This document shows positions 44,652 through 52,919 of a stretch of 64,000 nucleotides of DNA, in pieces (positions within the stretch are counted from its first letter, which is position 1; each line of letters begins with the position of its first letter). Source of the DNA: Bryobacteraceae bacterium. GTDB lineage: Bacteria; Acidobacteriota; Terriglobia; Bryobacterales; Bryobacteraceae. A model generated the notes under the pieces. It did not search any database. It had not been told where the DNA came from and saw nothing but the letters and a program-made list of their open reading frames with translations. The stretch is from the NCBI GenBank assembly GCA_026002875.1, contig BPGE01000001.1, positions 4,216,001-4,280,000 of the forward strand, given 5' to 3'. Made by a program: the position numbers and the translations under genes.

Positions 44652-46779
44652 CGGCCGGACGCCTTCGCCCTGCAGGCCAGAACAGCAGACCGGCCAGAAC
44701 AATCAGGCTCAGCAGCGAGATGCCTGCACCGATCCGCAGGCCGCGCGAACGGAACTCGAATTCGATGCGGTGCCGGCCGGCGCGCACGGGAATCTGCAGG
44801 AATGCTTTGGCGTAGCGCGAACACCCGGCGGGGACGCCATCGATCCGCGCCCGCCACCCCGGATGGTAGGATTCGACCAGCACGAACGCTCCGTCCGACT
44901 GCGCGTCCACTTCAAAGACGCGCCTTTCGGGGCGCCACTCGATGTTCCGCACCCGCCCCTCGCCGAGGAAATGCCCCGGCGCCCGGACATCGGCGAGTTC
45001 GAACACCTGATAGAAATCGGCTTCCGGCGAGATGCGGCGCCACGCCGGGCGCGAGATCAGCTCGCGGTAGGCCTCCGCGCGCTCCGTCGTGATGTAATAC
45101 CGCGCTCCCATCCAGCGCAATTTGTCTTCGCAGCGCGGATCGGGATAGAACAGCCAGTTGCTTTCAAAGCGGGCGCAATCGGCGAGAAATTCCTTGTATT
45201 CTTTGGTGACGAAGGGGTCGAAGCCCTGCAGGGTCGCCAGACGCCAGACGCGCAGAGTCGGCGCGGTCGGGCCGAATTCATCGGACGCGAGGCGGATCGA
45301 GGGATCCTCGCGCAGCCGCGCCATGACCGCGGGCACCATGCCCGGCGGACTCGGCTCCCGCACCATTTCTTCTTCATCGTTCTTGCTCGCGTTGAACCAC
45401 TTGGCGGTGCCATGGATCCTGTAGTCGGATCCGGCAAGCAGCGCAAGCACCAAGAGCGCCGCCGCGCGTCTCCATCCCTGTTTCACCGCAGCGTACCGGA
45501 GCAGCAGAAGACAGGCGCCGCCCGTCATCGCAACCTCGATGGCGCCGGACCAGCCGACTCCGAGCGCAAGCTGATTGGAGCCCTTCACCGTCCAGAGGAC
45601 CGCAAGAACCACAGCGGCAGGCACGAAGGCGGACGCCGCATGCACGGCGCCTCCTTTGCCGGAAAACCGTTCCATCGCCGCATCCAGCCCCTCTGCAGAC
45701 AGCAAGGCAATGGCGGTCATGATGCCGCCCATGAAGTACCACGCCCGCAGCGCGTGGCTGAGAAGCGGAACCGGCTCGACAACCCGCCAGACGAGGTTCC
45801 AGGGGTTGATGAACAGAACGAGTGAAACGAACAGCACGGCCAGGGCGGGTCCCGCGCTCCGCCAGCGGCCGCTGAACAGAAAGAGGACCAGCCCCAGCAC
45901 TGCCGCCGCCCCGGCATAGTAGTAATCGCCCGTCTTCACCGGGGCCGTCATGGAAAAATCGAAGTACGAAGGCAGGAGCAGGGAGTACAGCCAGTCCAGC
46001 GTGAATTCGCCCGAGCCGTATCGCGCTTCTCGTTCCATCAGGGCGGTCGACTCGAGGGAGGGAAGCAGCTGCACGGCGGCCACCGACAGCGAGAACAGCA
46101 ACGCCAGGCTCGAGCGCAGGGCGAGCCGGGGATTTCTCAGCCCGTAGACGAACGCACAGACGAAAAAGACGACGAAAAAAGGCGGATAACCGGCCAGAAA
46201 AACGAGGGCCCCTCCGAGAACTGTTTTCCAGAGCGGCCGCCAGCGCCCGCTGCGGGCCGACTCGTCGATGCCCTGAAGGGCCAGAGGGACCCAGGCCATC
46301 CCGCAGGCGATGCCGAAATGCTGCAGGTGGATCATCATGTAGCCGCTGAAGGCGAAGGCCGCGCCTCCCAGCATCGCCGCTTCCGCACGCAGCCCGCGGC
46401 TGCGGAGCCATTGATAGCCGAGCAGCCACGCCAGCCAGACATGGGCGAACACGGCGATTTCCACCGCAAGGTAGGGAAGGCGCGCGTAGCCGGCGCTGGC
46501 CGCAAACGCAGCCCATAGGGGCGGATAAAACAGCGAGGCCTGCACATTGCCGGCGAAGCTCAGTCCGCAGTAGATGTACGGATCCCACTCGGGCACGCGC
46601 CAGGCCTTCAGCGAGCGGAACGCATAATCATGGAGGGAATAAAAATAACCGGGAAGATCGTACGGAACGGAAAAACGCTGGAAAGGGGGCAGATAGTGCA
46701 GGAAATACAGCCACGTAAAAGCAAGGCCGCCCAGCGCTGCGGCGAGGAACGGCGGAAATGGCAGTCGCCAGCCCTTCAT
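44644..46779 (-). CDS. YfhO-like polytopic membrane protein
   Basis: A 711-residue membrane protein with about 12 helices in the first 480 residues and a soluble C-terminal domain. The early loop FQRFSVPYDLPGYFYSLHDY and the segment VPEWDPYIYCGLSFAGNVQA match the pattern of YfhO and related GT-C-fold proteins, which transfer sugars from lipid carriers to envelope polymers. The C-terminal VLVESYHPGWRARIDGVPA is the typical YfhO tail. ATG 46779 opens on the first helix (MKGWRLPFPPFLAAALGG) and is preceded by a good extended -10 promoter. Glycosyltransferase activity is inferred from family likeness. Confidence 0.78.
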   Translation of the reverse strand: MKGWRLPFPPFLAAALGGLAFTWLYFLHYLPPFQRFSVPYDLPGYFYSLHDYAFRSLKAWRVPEWDPYIYCGLSFAGNVQASLFYPPLWAAFAASAGYARLPYLAVEIAVFAHVWLAWLLGYQWLRSRGLRAEAAMLGGAAFAFSGYMMIHLQHFGIACGMAWVPLALQGIDESARSGRWRPLWKTVLGGALVFLAGYPPFFVVFFVCAFVYGLRNPRLALRSSLALLFSLSVAAVQLLPSLESTALMEREARYGSGEFTLDWLYSLLLPSYFDFSMTAPVKTGDYYYAGAAAVLGLVLFLFSGRWRSAGPALAVLFVSLVLFINPWNLVWRVVEPVPLLSHALRAWYFMGGIMTAIALLSAEGLDAAMERFSGKGGAVHAASAFVPAAVVLAVLWTVKGSNQLALGVGWSGAIEVAMTGGACLLLLRYAAVKQGWRRAAALLVLALLAGSDYRIHGTAKWFNASKNDEEEMVREPSPPGMVPAVMARLREDPSIRLASDEFGPTAPTLRVWRLATLQGFDPFVTKEYKEFLADCARFESNWLFYPDPRCEDKLRWMGARYYITTERAEAYRELISRPAWRRISPEADFYQVFELADVRAPGHFLGEGRVRNIEWRPERRVFEVDAQSDGAFVLVESYHPGWRARIDGVPAGCSRYAKAFLQIPVRAGRHRIEFEFRSRGLRIGAGISLLSLIVLAGLLFWPAGRRRPAAS

Positions 46780-46805
46780 GACAACGACCTGTCTGCGAAG
46801 CCCAA

Positions 46806-46814
46806 AGTGTAGCA
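46806..46814 (-). promoter_or_regulatory. Extended -10 promoter TGCTACACT for the YfhO-like gene
   Basis: On the minus strand TGC precedes TACACT, giving an extended -10 element about 26 bases from the ATG at 46779. No clear -35 box. Confidence 0.4.
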
Positions 46815-47027
46815 CAGCAGTGTCCTGCGCTCCGGGCGGAGGAGCCCGCGGACGGGACTGCCCGCTTCCGCTTTGCGGAGGCGCGGGGATCGCGAGGAAA
46901 GCTTCCGCGCCGGGACGGCGGCGCGGAAGCAGGAACCGGGCGCATTTCAACGAAAACGGAAGGAGAATCCGGGCGAAATCACGATGACATTCCGCTCCAT
47001 CCCGCCCGGAAGGAGTGCGATGCGCCC

Positions 47028-47348
47028 TTATTGGGTTGCCGGTCCGGACGTGTCCGGGCTGGTTTTTCCGGATGAATCCACGGGCTGGCGGTGTTTCTTC
47101 GCCAGATATTCCGAAAGTTTCAGCAGCGTGCGGCCGCCCTTCTCAAAATACCGGTTGGCGGCCTTCTGATACCGTTTCAGCAGTTCGCGGCGGTTCGTGT
47201 CTCCGAGATCGCAGGAATCGATATCCAGGAGGATTTCGATTTCCCAGGGCTGGAATGTGTTTCGATTCAGGCGGCCGCGGAGAAGTTCCTGGATGAGTTT
47301 GTTGAACTGACGGAGCCTTCCTTCCAGTTCGTATGCGCTCAATTCCAT
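47028..47348 (-). CDS. Small conserved acidobacterial-type helical protein
   Basis: A 106-residue soluble, charged, mainly helical protein (MELSAYELEGRLRQFNKLIQ, FQPWEIEILLDIDSCDLGD, RRELLKRYQKAANRYFEKG). I know closely similar small proteins from Acidobacteriota, where they are conserved but uncharacterised. The central WEIEILLDIDSC motif looks like the conserved core. The C-terminus is a Ser/Thr/Pro tail. ATG 47348 is used; a TTG at 47375 extends it by nine residues. It precedes no other gene on its strand within 240 bases. Confidence 0.7.
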   Translation of the reverse strand: MELSAYELEGRLRQFNKLIQELLRGRLNRNTFQPWEIEILLDIDSCDLGDTNRRELLKRYQKAANRYFEKGGRTLLKLSEYLAKKHRQPVDSSGKTSPDTSGPATQ

Positions 47349-47395
47349 GGAGCCACTGCCATTGTACAACGGCAATGCCGCCGGGGACGCGCGTA

Positions 47396-48061
47396 TCAGC
47401 CACGGGAGGCGAGGCGGAGCCAGTGCACGACGTCGGCCGCCTTGCCGACGTCGCCGCGCCGCCAGTACGCTCCGTGCAGATTATGGAGCATGCGGGCGAT
47501 GATCCGGTTCTTGGTGGCAGGCGCGAAAAGCTCCTCCACAGGCGGCAGCTGCGCGCCTGTGATCCGGGAGACGAGCTCGAGACAGTCGTCTTCCGTCAGA
47601 AGTCTTCCCCTGTCGAAAGGGTCGAGGAAAACGCGCACCTGGTCCTCGTCATCGAAGCGGCACACGAAATGTCCGGGCAGGTTCACGCCCGTCAGCGGCA
47701 GTCCCGCCCGTCGCGCTACTTCGATGCAGATGACCGAGAGCGTGATCGGCAACCCTTTGCGCCGGGCCATCACGAGATCGATGCAACTGTTGGCCGGCGA
47801 GTAATAATCCTCGCGGTCGCCTTCCAGTTTCTCTTCCTCGAACAGGATCGAGTTCAGGGCGTGAAGCGGCTGGGCCCCGCGCGCGCCAGGCCCCGCGGCG
47901 CCGAGCACCCGGCCGGCCCAGAGATCGAGCTGGCGGAACACGGCGGGGCGGGCAAGGCTGCCGTGGTCGAGCGCCGCCACTTCCATGGCGGCTTCATCGA
48001 GCTCCATGGCGGACTCGTCCCCGTTCAGCAGGGCAATCAGGCGGCTGGACGGCTCCATCAT
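47396..48061 (-). CDS. SirB1/transglutaminase-like family protein
   Basis: A 221-residue protein of the SirB1 (YchA) family. The characteristic central block is present: YYSPANSCIDLVMARRKGLP, then ITLSVICIEVARRAGLPLTG, then VNLPGHFVCRF, followed by VFLDPFDRGRLLTEDDC. The fold is transglutaminase-like, with the Cys of NSC, the His of PGHF and the Asp of LDPF in the order of a Cys-His-Asp triad. Activity of this family is not established. It starts seven bases after the stop of the TPR gene on the same strand, so the two are co-transcribed. Two adjacent ATGs (48061, 48058) are possible. Confidence 0.8.
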   Translation of the reverse strand: MMEPSSRLIALLNGDESAMELDEAAMEVAALDHGSLARPAVFRQLDLWAGRVLGAAGPGARGAQPLHALNSILFEEEKLEGDREDYYSPANSCIDLVMARRKGLPITLSVICIEVARRAGLPLTGVNLPGHFVCRFDDEDQVRVFLDPFDRGRLLTEDDCLELVSRITGAQLPPVEELFAPATKNRIIARMLHNLHGAYWRRGDVGKAADVVHWLRLASRG

Positions 48062-48068
48062 GTCCAAA

Positions 48069-49004
48069 CTATCGGGCCTTCGTCCGCCGAGCCAGGATTT
48101 CGCCGACGGACGCCGAGAACGATTCGATCTTTTCTGCCGGCAGGAGTCCGCTGTTCTGGAGTTCGCGGAGCCTGAGCCGCGCTCTCGGTTCATCGCCTGC
48201 TTCCGCGAGCAGCAGGATCTCTTCGCGGCGGTAAAGGTGATTGGCGGGGAATGCAGCCACGAGCTCTTCCATCAGCTGCGCCGCGCGGGCGAACTCTTTC
48301 TCGCGCCGCAGGACGACGGCGAGCATGACGCGCGCCTCGACGGCGGTCTTGCGGCCGCCCGTGACGGCGCGCTGCATATGTTCGATGCCTTCGCGGCGGT
48401 CGCCCCGGTAGCCCGCCAGAAACGCCAGCGCCTTCACATACCAGGGCAGGCTGCCGGCGATATATTCGTGCAGGCCCGGAATCAGAAAAGCATCCGCGAG
48501 TTCCGGTTCCAGCTGCATCAGCTTTTCGTGAGCCTGCCGGCTGCGGGTGCCTTCGCGCAACGCCTCACGCCAGGACTGTTTCACCCAGAGGGCCCACTGC
48601 GCCTGATGGGCGTGCGCGACGCCGCTGGCATAGAGGCAGCCGGTGTCGAGCGGATTTTTCTGGAGACGCGCTTCGCACAAGGCGAGCGACTTCCGGATGG
48701 CCTGTTCAAAGCGCGCCTGGTCTTCATCGGCCATGGGAACTTTCGGCCGCTTCAGAAAGGGACTTCCTGGACCGAAGGCCGACGAGTCCAGCGCACCGGC
48801 GTGAAAGAGAGCGCGGTGGAGAAGGCCCTGCGCCAGGTGGTTCCACGCCTCGGGATCTTCCGGCCGCTGCCGCGTCTCATCCTCGAAAATCCGCAGGGCC
48901 AGCGCATAGTCGAGGCTGTAGAGCGTCCGGAATCCTTCAGGCATGGCAGGCACCGCGCCCCAGGCCGCCAGGCTCGCCACAATCAGGGCCGGAAACACTC
49001 TCAC
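48069..49004 (-). CDS. Exported TPR-containing protein
   Basis: A 311-residue protein starting with GTG 49004 after AGAGAAAAC. It has a signal peptide (VFPALIVASLAAWGAVPAM) and then helical repeats of TPR type (LYSLDYALALRIFEDETRQR, EAWNHLAQGLLHRALFHAG, EARVMLAVVLRREKEFARAA). The repeats suggest a periplasmic scaffold. A pair of Cys in KSLALCEARLQKNPLDTGCL may form a disulfide. Earlier in-frame codons exist but would run through the neighbouring gene. Function unknown. Confidence 0.72.
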   Translation of the reverse strand: MRVFPALIVASLAAWGAVPAMPEGFRTLYSLDYALALRIFEDETRQRPEDPEAWNHLAQGLLHRALFHAGALDSSAFGPGSPFLKRPKVPMADEDQARFEQAIRKSLALCEARLQKNPLDTGCLYASGVAHAHQAQWALWVKQSWREALREGTRSRQAHEKLMQLEPELADAFLIPGLHEYIAGSLPWYVKALAFLAGYRGDRREGIEHMQRAVTGGRKTAVEARVMLAVVLRREKEFARAAQLMEELVAAFPANHLYRREEILLLAEAGDEPRARLRLRELQNSGLLPAEKIESFSASVGEILARRTKAR

Positions 49005-49045
49005 GTTTTCTCTGATGCCTCGCGCGCGGCAGGCGTTCCGCCCAA

Positions 49046-49525
49046 TCAGCGGAAGAAGATGTCGATCAGATTGGTGTTGCGGCCCGAGGCGTCCACGCAG
49101 TAGCCGAAGGGACTGTAGGAGATGTGCCGGTTCTGCCTGTCGACATAGAGATACACCTCGTCGCCAGGCGCGTATTCGAGGATCTGGATGATGCCCTCTT
49201 CGCAGGAGCGCGTCCGCCGCACCCGCGCCTTTGCCACGTCGCCGTAAGGACTCTTCGGGCCCCAGTCCTCCAGGAACTTTTCCATGTTGTAGTCCCGGCA
49301 GGGACGGGATGGTTCGCACCCCCACAGGCGGTAGGCGTCCTCGTATTTCCGCTCGGCGACGAGTTTCAGGAAGTGCGCCACCTGCCGCTTCTCACGGTAA
49401 TCGTGCAGGTACAGATACCCGGCGAGTCCAAGCACGGCGACAGCGCCGATGGCGAGGAGGGCGCGTTTCAGCTTCCGCTCGCGCCTCGCCTCGGCCTGCC
49501 CGTAGGTGTCCAGAAAGCCGCTCAT
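49046..49525 (-). CDS. Single-pass membrane protein of unknown function
   Basis: 159 residues. A basic N-terminal segment (EARRERKLKRA) leads into one membrane helix (LLAIGAVAVLGLAGYLYL, about 23-40), so the rest lies outside the cytoplasm. The outer domain starts with a short helical hairpin (VAHFLKLVAERKYEDAYRLW) that resembles DUF4878-type lumazine-fold proteins, and continues in beta strands (IIQILEYAPGDEVYLYVDRQ). Three Cys (WGCEPSRPC and SCEE) could form disulfides. It sits between the Skp gene and the TPR gene, all on one strand. Confidence 0.68.
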   Translation of the reverse strand: MSGFLDTYGQAEARRERKLKRALLAIGAVAVLGLAGYLYLHDYREKRQVAHFLKLVAERKYEDAYRLWGCEPSRPCRDYNMEKFLEDWGPKSPYGDVAKARVRRTRSCEEGIIQILEYAPGDEVYLYVDRQNRHISYSPFGYCVDASGRNTNLIDIFFR

Positions 49526-49552
49526 GTCCCGCCCTCCTCAGGCGAGCCCGGG

Positions 49553-50083
49553 CTATTTCTTCACCGGAAACTTTTTGTCGTAAGCCGCAGTGACCTCGGC
49601 GGAGATGTCCAGAGCGTCCCTGGCGTACAGCAGGTTGGCGGCATCGATGATGATGTCCAGCCCCTTTTCGTCGGCCACCTGCTTGAGCACCTCCTGGAAG
49701 CGCTGGCCCACCCGCTGCAGGATGTCCTGCCGCTCGCGGTTCACAGCGTCCTGCAGACCTTCGCTGTTGCGCTGGTACTGACGCTGTTTGATCTGGATGC
49801 GGTTGATGAGTTCGCTCATCGCCGCCTCCGTGTATTTGTCCTGGTTGGCCTGCGCTTCCGCCTGGAGCTTGGCGATTTCTTTCTCCAGCTGCGCCAGTTC
49901 TTCCTGCCTCGGGCCGAACCGCGCCTTGAGATCGGCCTCCGCCTGCTTGATCTCGGCCGTGTCCTGCAGGGCTTTCTGCAGGTTGACGGTGCCAATCTTC
50001 ACCTGGCCAGAGGCGGCGCCCGCCAACAGCACGAGGCCTGCCGCCAGCGCGCCCAGGCGCGCCCACATTCCATTCTTCGTCAT
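49553..50083 (-). CDS. skp: Periplasmic chaperone, OmpH/Skp family
   Basis: A 176-residue protein with a signal peptide (ALAAGLVLLAGAASGQ) followed by the OmpH opening strand VKIGTVNLQKALQDTAE. A long antiparallel coiled coil follows, rich in Gln, Glu, Lys and Ala (residues about 50-135), and the closing strand is LDIIIDAANLLYARDALDIS. Skp trimers hold unfolded outer-membrane proteins in transit to the BAM complex. Its usual partners (bamA, lpxD) are not adjacent; here the upstream gene is groES, so a cytoplasmic and a periplasmic chaperone share the transcript. Confidence 0.88.
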   Translation of the reverse strand: MTKNGMWARLGALAAGLVLLAGAASGQVKIGTVNLQKALQDTAEIKQAEADLKARFGPRQEELAQLEKEIAKLQAEAQANQDKYTEAAMSELINRIQIKQRQYQRNSEGLQDAVNRERQDILQRVGQRFQEVLKQVADEKGLDIIIDAANLLYARDALDISAEVTAAYDKKFPVKK

Positions 50084-50122
50084 CGGCTTGTTCTCTCCGC
50101 TTCCACGCTGCGGCTTCCGGTT

Positions 50123-50410
50123 TCAGCCCAGAACCGCCAGAATTTCGTCTTCCCGCAGCACCAGATATTCTTCGCCGTCGATCTTCACTTCGGTGCCGGA
50201 CCACTTGCCCACAAGCACCTCGTCACCCGCCTTCACATCCAGCGCGGCGCGCTTGCCGTCTTTCAGAACCTTGCCATCGCCGACGGCCACGACCTTCGCC
50301 TTCTGCGGCTTCTCTTTCGCCGTGTCGGGGATCACGATGCCGCCGATCTTCTCTTCGCCCTCTTCGATCCGCTGAGCCAGCACACGGTCATGCAGAGGCC
50401 GGAACTTCAT
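50123..50410 (-). CDS. groES: Co-chaperonin GroES, no groEL alongside
   Basis: A complete 95-residue Gro[22 protein letters not shown], the mobile GroEL-binding loop [17 protein letters not shown] with IVI intact, [30 protein letters not shown] and the closing [13 protein letters not shown]. The ring of seven caps GroEL. The ATG follows AAAGGAGTGAGAT. The gene normally after groES is groEL, but here the next gene is skp, so groEL must be encoded elsewhere. A good sigma70-like promoter lies upstream, and no CIRCE element is seen. Confidence 0.96.
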   Translation of the reverse strand: MKFRPLHDRVLAQRIEEGEEKIGGIVIPDTAKEKPQKAKVVAVGDGKVLKDGKRAALDVKAGDEVLVGKWSGTEVKIDGEEYLVLREDEILAVLG

Positions 50411-50495
50411 ATCTCACTCCTTTGCAACCTGCATTGCCAGAGTCAGCTCCGCGCTCGCTTCAGGCCGGGGGCAGAGCTGTCGATTCTCACTTAGC

Positions 50496-50525
50496 ATTGT
50501 AGAATCTCCCTCTGCTGACACTCAA
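50496..50525 (-). promoter_or_regulatory. Sigma70-type promoter for groES (TTGAGT-18-TACAAT)
   Basis: On the minus strand TTGAGT (50520-50525), an 18-base spacer, and TACAAT (50496-50501), giving a leader of about 80 bases before groES. No HrcA/CIRCE palindrome lies nearby. Confidence 0.55.
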
Positions 50526-50844
50526 CACCGCCCCTCCGGCGGCGCGCCTGAAGAGCCGGAGACTCCAGCCTCTCGCGAGACACACATAGCCGGCGTGCTG
50601 CCGCTTCTTCTCTGCACTGTCCCGATGCGATGCGCGCGGCGGAGAATCGGTCCCGTGCAGGATTTCCGGCTGTCCCCGCTCCGGAAATCCGGCCCTGAAC
50701 GGACATGGCCGCTCCCCCGATCGTTCGGCCGCGGCGGCCGATCCGTGCCCGGGCCGGCGGCGCCATCGGCTCAGCCGCTGCCCCCTGTGCCCGCTAATTC
50801 ATTGCTAATCATAGACTTTTACTCAAGCCTAGCGCGCCTGTTTC
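50526..50844. other. Intergenic region between the divergent groES and glucosaminidase promoters
   Basis: About 320 bases of GC-rich sequence with no convincing gene, repeat or terminator. Its right end (from about 50795) becomes AT-rich, as expected upstream of a promoter. Confidence 0.4.
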
Positions 50845-50853
50845 TGGTATAAT
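50845..50853 (+). promoter_or_regulatory. Extended -10 promoter TGGTATAAT
   Basis: A perfect TATAAT (50848-50853) with the TGn extension. Transcription should start near 50860, about 295 bases before the glucosaminidase start codon. Confidence 0.6.
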
Positions 50854-50859
50854 GGCAGA

Positions 50860-51154
50860 TGTTGTTTGGCGCGGGCAGACGCCCGCGCTGGAAGCCTCCC
50901 AAGCGAGGCTGCCTGAGAGCTAAGGTTTGCAGCGACCGAAGAGAAGTGGAAGGAGGACGGGCCCTGCGAACCCGACCGGCAACCTAACCGGCCCTTTTCA
51001 GAGGCCGGAAACTGAGAGCGGCGCCGCCGCCCTGAGTTGAGCCGCCGGCCCCGACGCTGGCGCACGAGCAAAGTCATCCTTCGGACAGCACAGGCGTTTT
51101 GTGTGCAAGTGGTCCGCGCGGCTTTGCCAGACAGGTGTGGAGGATTTCAACTGG
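50860..51154 (+). ncRNA. Long structured 5-prime leader, riboswitch candidate
   Basis: The leader begins with a perfect 8-bp hairpin (GCGCGGGC 50869-50876, GCCCGCGC 50881-50888), then AGCCTC/GAGGCT (50893-50898 with 50905-50910), then a purine-rich, low-structure core up to 50990, and CCGGCC/GGCCGG (50988-50993 with 51003-51008). The core holds GCGAACCCGACCGGCAACC (50967-50985). Its GAACCCGAC resembles the 3-prime conserved part of ydaO-type c-di-AMP riboswitches, and its GGCAACC recalls SAM-I, but the rest of neither consensus is present. The downstream gene is a cell-wall hydrolase, a favourite target of c-di-AMP riboswitches. A structured regulatory leader is likely; the ligand is unknown. 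Confidence 0.45.
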
Positions 51155-51655
51155 ATGATTCGAAAGGTATCTCGCGGTCTCGTTCTGATGGCGGGTCTGA
51201 TTTTCGTCCAGCAGCCTGCCGATCCAGGTCCCAGGCCTGAGCCTGCGGGACCTGACTCACGCGACCCGCGTCTGTTCTGCATCCGCCAGTTCTTCGTCAC
51301 CCGGAATTGTCCGGCGCACGAATACGCCGGGGATTTCATCGCGGCCGCTGACGAAAACAGTCTGGACTGGCGTCTGCTGCCCAGCATCTCGTTTGTCGAA
51401 TCCACCGGCGGCAAGGCAGTCCGCAACAACAATATGTTCGGCTGGGACAACTCCCAGCAGTGGTTCGCCTCCAGCCGCGAGGGCATTTACCACGTGGCTG
51501 GCCGCCTGGGCAACAGTCCGCTGTACCGCAACAAGAGCCTGAATCAGGTTCTGCGCACCTACAACCCGAATCCGGATTACGCCCGCGTGGTTCTCAGTGT
51601 GATGGATCAGCTCGGTCCCGCCCATCTGGGCGCCGTGTCCGCCACGCCGCAATAA
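51155..51655 (+). CDS. Exported glucosaminidase/lysozyme-like cell-wall hydrolase
   Basis: A 166-residue protein with a signal peptide (SRGLVLMAGLIFVQQPA) and a lysozyme-fold domain of the GH73/Bax-like group. The probable catalytic Glu is in LPSISFVESTGGKAV, followed by NNNMFGWDNSQQWFASSREG, VAGRLGNSPLYRNKSLNQVL and the closing YNPNPDYARVVLSVMDQL. It would cut the glycan strands of peptidoglycan during growth. A Cys pair (LFCIRQFFVTRNC) precedes the domain. ATG 51155 is chosen for its signal peptide and the GGAGGA ten bases upstream. The exceptionally long leader suggests control at the RNA level. Confidence 0.78.
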   Translation: MIRKVSRGLVLMAGLIFVQQPADPGPRPEPAGPDSRDPRLFCIRQFFVTRNCPAHEYAGDFIAAADENSLDWRLLPSISFVESTGGKAVRNNNMFGWDNSQQWFASSREGIYHVAGRLGNSPLYRNKSLNQVLRTYNPNPDYARVVLSVMDQLGPAHLGAVSATPQ

Positions 51656-51713
51656 GAGCCCGGGCGCGACCCGGGAATCATTCGGAGAAAGAACCGGTTC
51701 CAGCAGCAGGGGG

Positions 51714-51722
51714 TGGTATACT
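51714..51722 (+). promoter_or_regulatory. Extended -10 promoter TGGTATACT for the PIN-TRAM/isp operon
   Basis: TATACT (51717-51722) with a TGn extension, about 70 bases before the GTG start at 51795. The same TGGTATA form occurs at 50845. Confidence 0.5.
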
Positions 51723-51794
51723 CATTGCGCGGCCGCTGCGCCATACCGGATGGCGGGGCGACAGCCGCTGGACGTTCACTTCCAGGAGTTGCCA

Positions 51795-52883
51795 GTGTAC
51801 GACCTGCTCTTGATCCGGGCGATCTTCGTGCTCATTCTGGCAACTGCGGCCTGGTTCCTTCAGCCCTTCGGGCTGACCTCCCCGCTGGCTGCCGCCACCG
51901 GCGCGCTCCTCGGCGTTCTCATCGTACTGGCTGAGATCCGGCTGAAACAGGTCAGTCTGAAACGGCTCATCGGGGCCGCAGTGGGTTCAGTTCTGGGCAT
52001 CCTGGGCGCCTTTCTCATTTCCCTCGTCATCTCATGGGCCCTTCCGGGCTCGCGCGGCACGGTTTCATTCTTCCAGCTGCTCATTCTGCTGGTCATGACG
52101 TACGTCGGCCTCATCGTCGGCGCCGCCAAAGGCGACATGCTCAACCTGTCGGCTCTTGGCGGGCTGTTCGGCGGCGAGAAGGCGCAGAAACAGTCTTTCA
52201 AGATCCTCGACACCAGCGTGATCATCGACGGCCGCATCGCCGACATCGCCGAAACCGGCTTTCTCGACGGCACGCTCGTTGTGCCGCAGTTCGTGCTGCG
52301 GGAGCTGCAGCTGGTGGCCGACTCCGCCGATTCGATGAAGCGCAACCGCGGCCGGCGCGGCCTCGATGTCCTCCAGCGCCTCCAGAAAATGGCCCACCTC
52401 AACGTTCAGATCCTCGAGGACGACTACCCGCACATCCGCGAAGTCGACCTGAAGCTGATCGAGCTGGCCCGCACGTACGACTGCAAGATCATCACCAACG
52501 ATTTCAACCTGAACAAGGTGGCGCAGCTGCACGGCGTCGAGGTGCTCAACATCAACGAGCTGGCCAACGCGTTGAAACCCATCGTCCTGCCCGGCGAGAC
52601 GATGCGCGTCTTCATTCTGAAAGAGGGCAAGGAATACAACCAGGGCGTGGCCTATCTCGACGACGGCACGATGGTCGTGGTCGACAACGCCAAGAAAATG
52701 ATTTCCAAGACGATCGACATCTCGGTCACCAGCGTTCTCCAGACGCAGGCAGGCAAGATGATCTTCGGACGGTTCGACGAGCGTCTGCATCACGTGTATG
52801 ACAAGGCGCCGGCCCCGGACCGCTCGAGCCGTCCCTCCGAAGCCGCCCCGGCTGAAAAGACCGCCGCACCCCCGCGCGCCTGA
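51795..52883 (+). CDS. Membrane-anchored PIN-TRAM domain protein, YacL-like
   Basis: A 362-residue protein. Residues 1-120 hold four membrane helices (LLLIRAIFVLILATAAWFLQ and so on). A PIN nuclease domain follows, with acidic residues in FKILDTSVIIDGRIADIAET, FVLRELQLVADSAD and IITNDFNLNKVAQL, and then a TRAM domain (VLPGETMRVFILKEGKEYNQ, GVAYLDDGTMVVVDNAKKMI). This is the YacL layout; the cleavage target, presumably RNA, is not known. In Bacillus yacL precedes ispD and ispF in the disA region, and the same yacL-ispD-ispF order is kept here without disA. The GTG start is preferred over the in-frame ATG 45 bases upstream because AGGAG stands six bases before it. Confidence 0.87.
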   Translation: MYDLLLIRAIFVLILATAAWFLQPFGLTSPLAAATGALLGVLIVLAEIRLKQVSLKRLIGAAVGSVLGILGAFLISLVISWALPGSRGTVSFFQLLILLVMTYVGLIVGAAKGDMLNLSALGGLFGGEKAQKQSFKILDTSVIIDGRIADIAETGFLDGTLVVPQFVLRELQLVADSADSMKRNRGRRGLDVLQRLQKMAHLNVQILEDDYPHIREVDLKLIELARTYDCKIITNDFNLNKVAQLHGVEVLNINELANALKPIVLPGETMRVFILKEGKEYNQGVAYLDDGTMVVVDNAKKMISKTIDISVTSVLQTQAGKMIFGRFDERLHHVYDKAPAPDRSSRPSEAAPAEKTAAPPRA

Positions 52884-52919
52884 TCCGGCGCGGGCGCGGA
52901 TCGACCGACCAGAACCGCC

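Noticed and set aside
50860-51010. Assignment of the leader as a SAM-I or a bona fide ydaO riboswitch
   Set aside because: Only short patches match either consensus. The SAM-I P2 pairing cannot be formed and the 5-prime conserved parts of ydaO are missing, so it is left as an unassigned structured leader.
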